Assembly (NCBI GenBank): GCA_002279765.1
Contig: NCCR01000320.1
Location: 1 to 7,290, forward strand
Direction of reading: 5' to 3'
DNA from: Verrucomicrobia bacterium 12-59-8
GTDB taxonomy: Bacteria > Verrucomicrobiota > Verrucomicrobiae > Verrucomicrobiales > Verrucomicrobiaceae
DNA: 7,290 nt
Below the pieces are notes generated by a model that was not told where the DNA came from, made no database searches, and saw only the letters and a program-made list of their open reading frames with translations. Shown piece after piece: positions 6,415 to 7,290 of the stretch. The position numbers and the translations under genes were made by a program. Positions within the stretch are counted from its first letter, which is position 1. Each line of letters begins with the position of its first letter.

Positions 6415-6663
6415 ATGCAAGCGGTGCTTACCAGCGAAGCCTTTGCCTTCATTCCAGAGTCTATCCGGCAGAAACTCAAGCTCAAGCCGGGGTCCGTACT
6501 GGACTTCGACGAGGACGCTCCTTTTCTCAAGGCGGTGCCTGCTTTTGACATCGCAGAAATGATGGCCTGCATCGGCGTCGGCAAAGAGGGCTTCCAAGGA
6601 AAAACCTCGGATGAGTGGCTGGAGGAGTCACGGGGTGCGGTGGAACTCCCGGATGAAAAATGA
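6415..6663 (+). CDS. vapB: AbrB/MazE-like antitoxin of a VapBC-type pair
   Basis: The 82-residue product has the swapped-hairpin AbrB-type DNA-binding fold in its N-terminal half: TSEAFAFIPESIRQKLKLKPGSVLDF (6-31) follows the family pattern of a strand, IP..(I/L)R..L.LKPG, and a second strand. Such antitoxins bind and inhibit the partner toxin and repress their own promoter. The C-terminal half is acidic (FDIAEMM, KTSDEWLEESRGAVELPDEK) and should wrap the toxin. The ATG at 6415 is chosen because it begins the fold directly, although the frame stays open far upstream antisense to the exonuclease. The stop codon overlaps the toxin start as ATGA at 6660-6663, which couples their translation. The first hairpin departs from the usual TVS.KGQ(V/I) sequence, so it is a diverged member. 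Confidence 0.87.
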   Translation: MQAVLTSEAFAFIPESIRQKLKLKPGSVLDFDEDAPFLKAVPAFDIAEMMACIGVGKEGFQGKTSDEWLEESRGAVELPDEK

Positions 6664-7058
6664 TCACCGCTGTCGATAGCTCCGTTCTCATCGCGATTGT
6701 CGCTGGAGAGGCAGACGCGGCTGATTGGGTGCATGTTCTTGCCAAAGCAAGAGCGGATGGTGCCTTGGTTTGCTGTGACGTGGTTTATGCAGAAGTCGGT
6801 GCTGGTCTCGTCAGTCAGGCGGAGCTGGACCGCGTTTTGACCGCACTGGGCGTTCAATTCGATTCTTTGCAGGAAAAGGCATCATGGCAGGCCGGAGATA
6901 TATTCAGGCTGTATCGTCAGCAAGGCGGCCCGAGACAGCATTTGATCCCGGACTTTCTCGTTGGATCCCACGCCCAAGCCCAGGCTGACCGCCTTGCAGC
7001 CAAGGATCGCGGCTACCTCAGGCGCTATTTCCCATCGCTGACTTTGCTCCAGCCATGA
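6660..7058 (+). CDS. vapC: PIN-domain ribonuclease toxin, VapC-like
   Basis: The 132-residue product is the size of a single PIN domain. The four acidic residues that bind metal are all present: Asp6 in AVDSSVLI, Glu45 in VVYAEVGAGL, Asp98 in LIPDFLVGSHA and Asp116 in AAKDRGYLRRYF. VapC-type toxins cleave specific RNAs, often tRNA or rRNA, and stop growth until neutralised by the antitoxin; the RNA target here cannot be read from the sequence. The ATG shares the ATGA overlap with the antitoxin stop, so toxin is made only after antitoxin is translated. The active site looks intact, so the module is probably functional. The gene ends in an 8-bp inverted repeat that overlaps its stop codon and faces the convergent fumarase gene. 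Confidence 0.92.
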   Translation: MITAVDSSVLIAIVAGEADAADWVHVLAKARADGALVCCDVVYAEVGAGLVSQAELDRVLTALGVQFDSLQEKASWQAGDIFRLYRQQGGPRQHLIPDFLVGSHAQAQADRLAAKDRGYLRRYFPSLTLLQP

Positions 7059-7075
7059 GACAGGCCTATGGCTGG
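7049..7075. terminator. Hairpin between convergent toxin and fumarase genes
   Basis: A perfect 8-bp inverted repeat, CCAGCCAT at 7049-7056 and ATGGCTGG at 7068-7075, encloses an 11-nt loop. It contains the last codons and stop of the toxin gene and lies 19 bp before the fumarase stop. Its place between convergent genes suggests a shared terminator, but neither side carries a T run, so factor-independent termination is not certain. Confidence 0.45.
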
Positions 7076-7094
7076 TGGCAAAGGGATGCACCTC

Positions 7095-7290
7095 TCAATG
7101 CTTCACCGAGCACCCTGGCCCAACGGTCTGGAAGAAGTCGTTTCCTTTGTCATCGACGAGGATGAAGGCGGGGAAGTCCTCGACTTCGATTTTCCAGATG
7201 GCTTCCATGCCGAGTTCGGCGAACTCGACGACTTCGACCTTCTTGATGTTTTCCTTGGCGAGGATGGCGGCGGGGCCGCCGATGCTCCCG
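7095..7290 (-). CDS. fumA: Class I fumarate hydratase, C-terminal part only
   Basis: Translating the minus strand from the window edge gives 64 residues ending at a TGA (7095-7097). The sequence begins [19 protein letters not shown] and continues with [18 protein letters not shown] and [11 protein letters not shown], which is the C-terminal signature of class I (iron-sulfur) fumarases such as E. coli FumA and FumB. These cytoplasmic enzymes interconvert fumarate and malate in the citric acid cycle, using an oxygen-sensitive [4Fe-4S] cluster. The cluster-binding cysteines lie in the missing upstream part. After the conserved FFQ the tail is [10 protein letters not shown], different from the E. 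coli tail. The start is outside the window. A related class I member such as L(+)-tartrate dehydratase cannot be fully excluded, but the identity to FumA in this stretch makes fumarase much more likely. Confidence 0.9.
   Translation of the reverse strand, partial: GSIGGPAAILAKENIKKVEVVEFAELGMEAIWKIEVEDFPAFILVDDKGNDFFQTVGPGCSVKH

Overview
The window looks like a piece of a GC-rich Gram-negative chromosome, most likely a member of the Verrucomicrobiota. This is inferred from gene content and style: secreted NIPSNAP and beta-propeller proteins, a ThuA protein, a 3D-domain protein of the type I associate with that phylum, and few Shine-Dalgarno sites. No rRNA or marker gene is present, so the assignment is not proven. 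I see no tRNA, rRNA, insertion sequence or CRISPR array.

Layout. (1) 1-128: the 5' end of a minus-strand gene with a signal-peptide-like N-terminus, cut by the window edge. (2) 129-301: a comparatively AT-rich divergent spacer. (3) 302-2429: a two-gene plus-strand unit encoding an exported protein with two NIPSNAP domains and, 4 nt later, an exported protein of seven 61-residue repeats, probably a seven-bladed beta-propeller. (4) 2430-2936: a spacer with a hairpin and a perfect 16-bp palindrome, then a 3D-domain protein gene broken by an internal deletion. (5) 2933-3118: a small minus-strand ORF of unknown function whose stop codon overlaps that of the broken gene. (6) 3215-4813: an AMP-forming fatty acyl-CoA ligase. 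(7) 4824-4928: one large imperfect dyad between two convergent genes. (8) 4929-6324: minus-strand ThuA-family protein and a DEDDh 3'-5' exonuclease. (9) 6415-7058: a plus-strand type II toxin-antitoxin pair, AbrB-like antitoxin then PIN-domain VapC-like toxin, overlapping by 4 bp. (10) 7095-7290: the C-terminus of a class I fumarase on the minus strand, running off the edge.

How the genes work together. Only two groups look functionally linked: the exported NIPSNAP/propeller pair and the antitoxin/toxin pair. The acyl-CoA ligase, ThuA protein, exonuclease and fumarase appear to be independent single genes. I found no clear evidence for a large undescribed system. The most distinctive items are the exported NIPSNAP/propeller pair, the 105-bp dyad, the internally deleted 3D-domain gene with an intact palindrome in front of it, and a possible leaderless promoter for the toxin-antitoxin pair.
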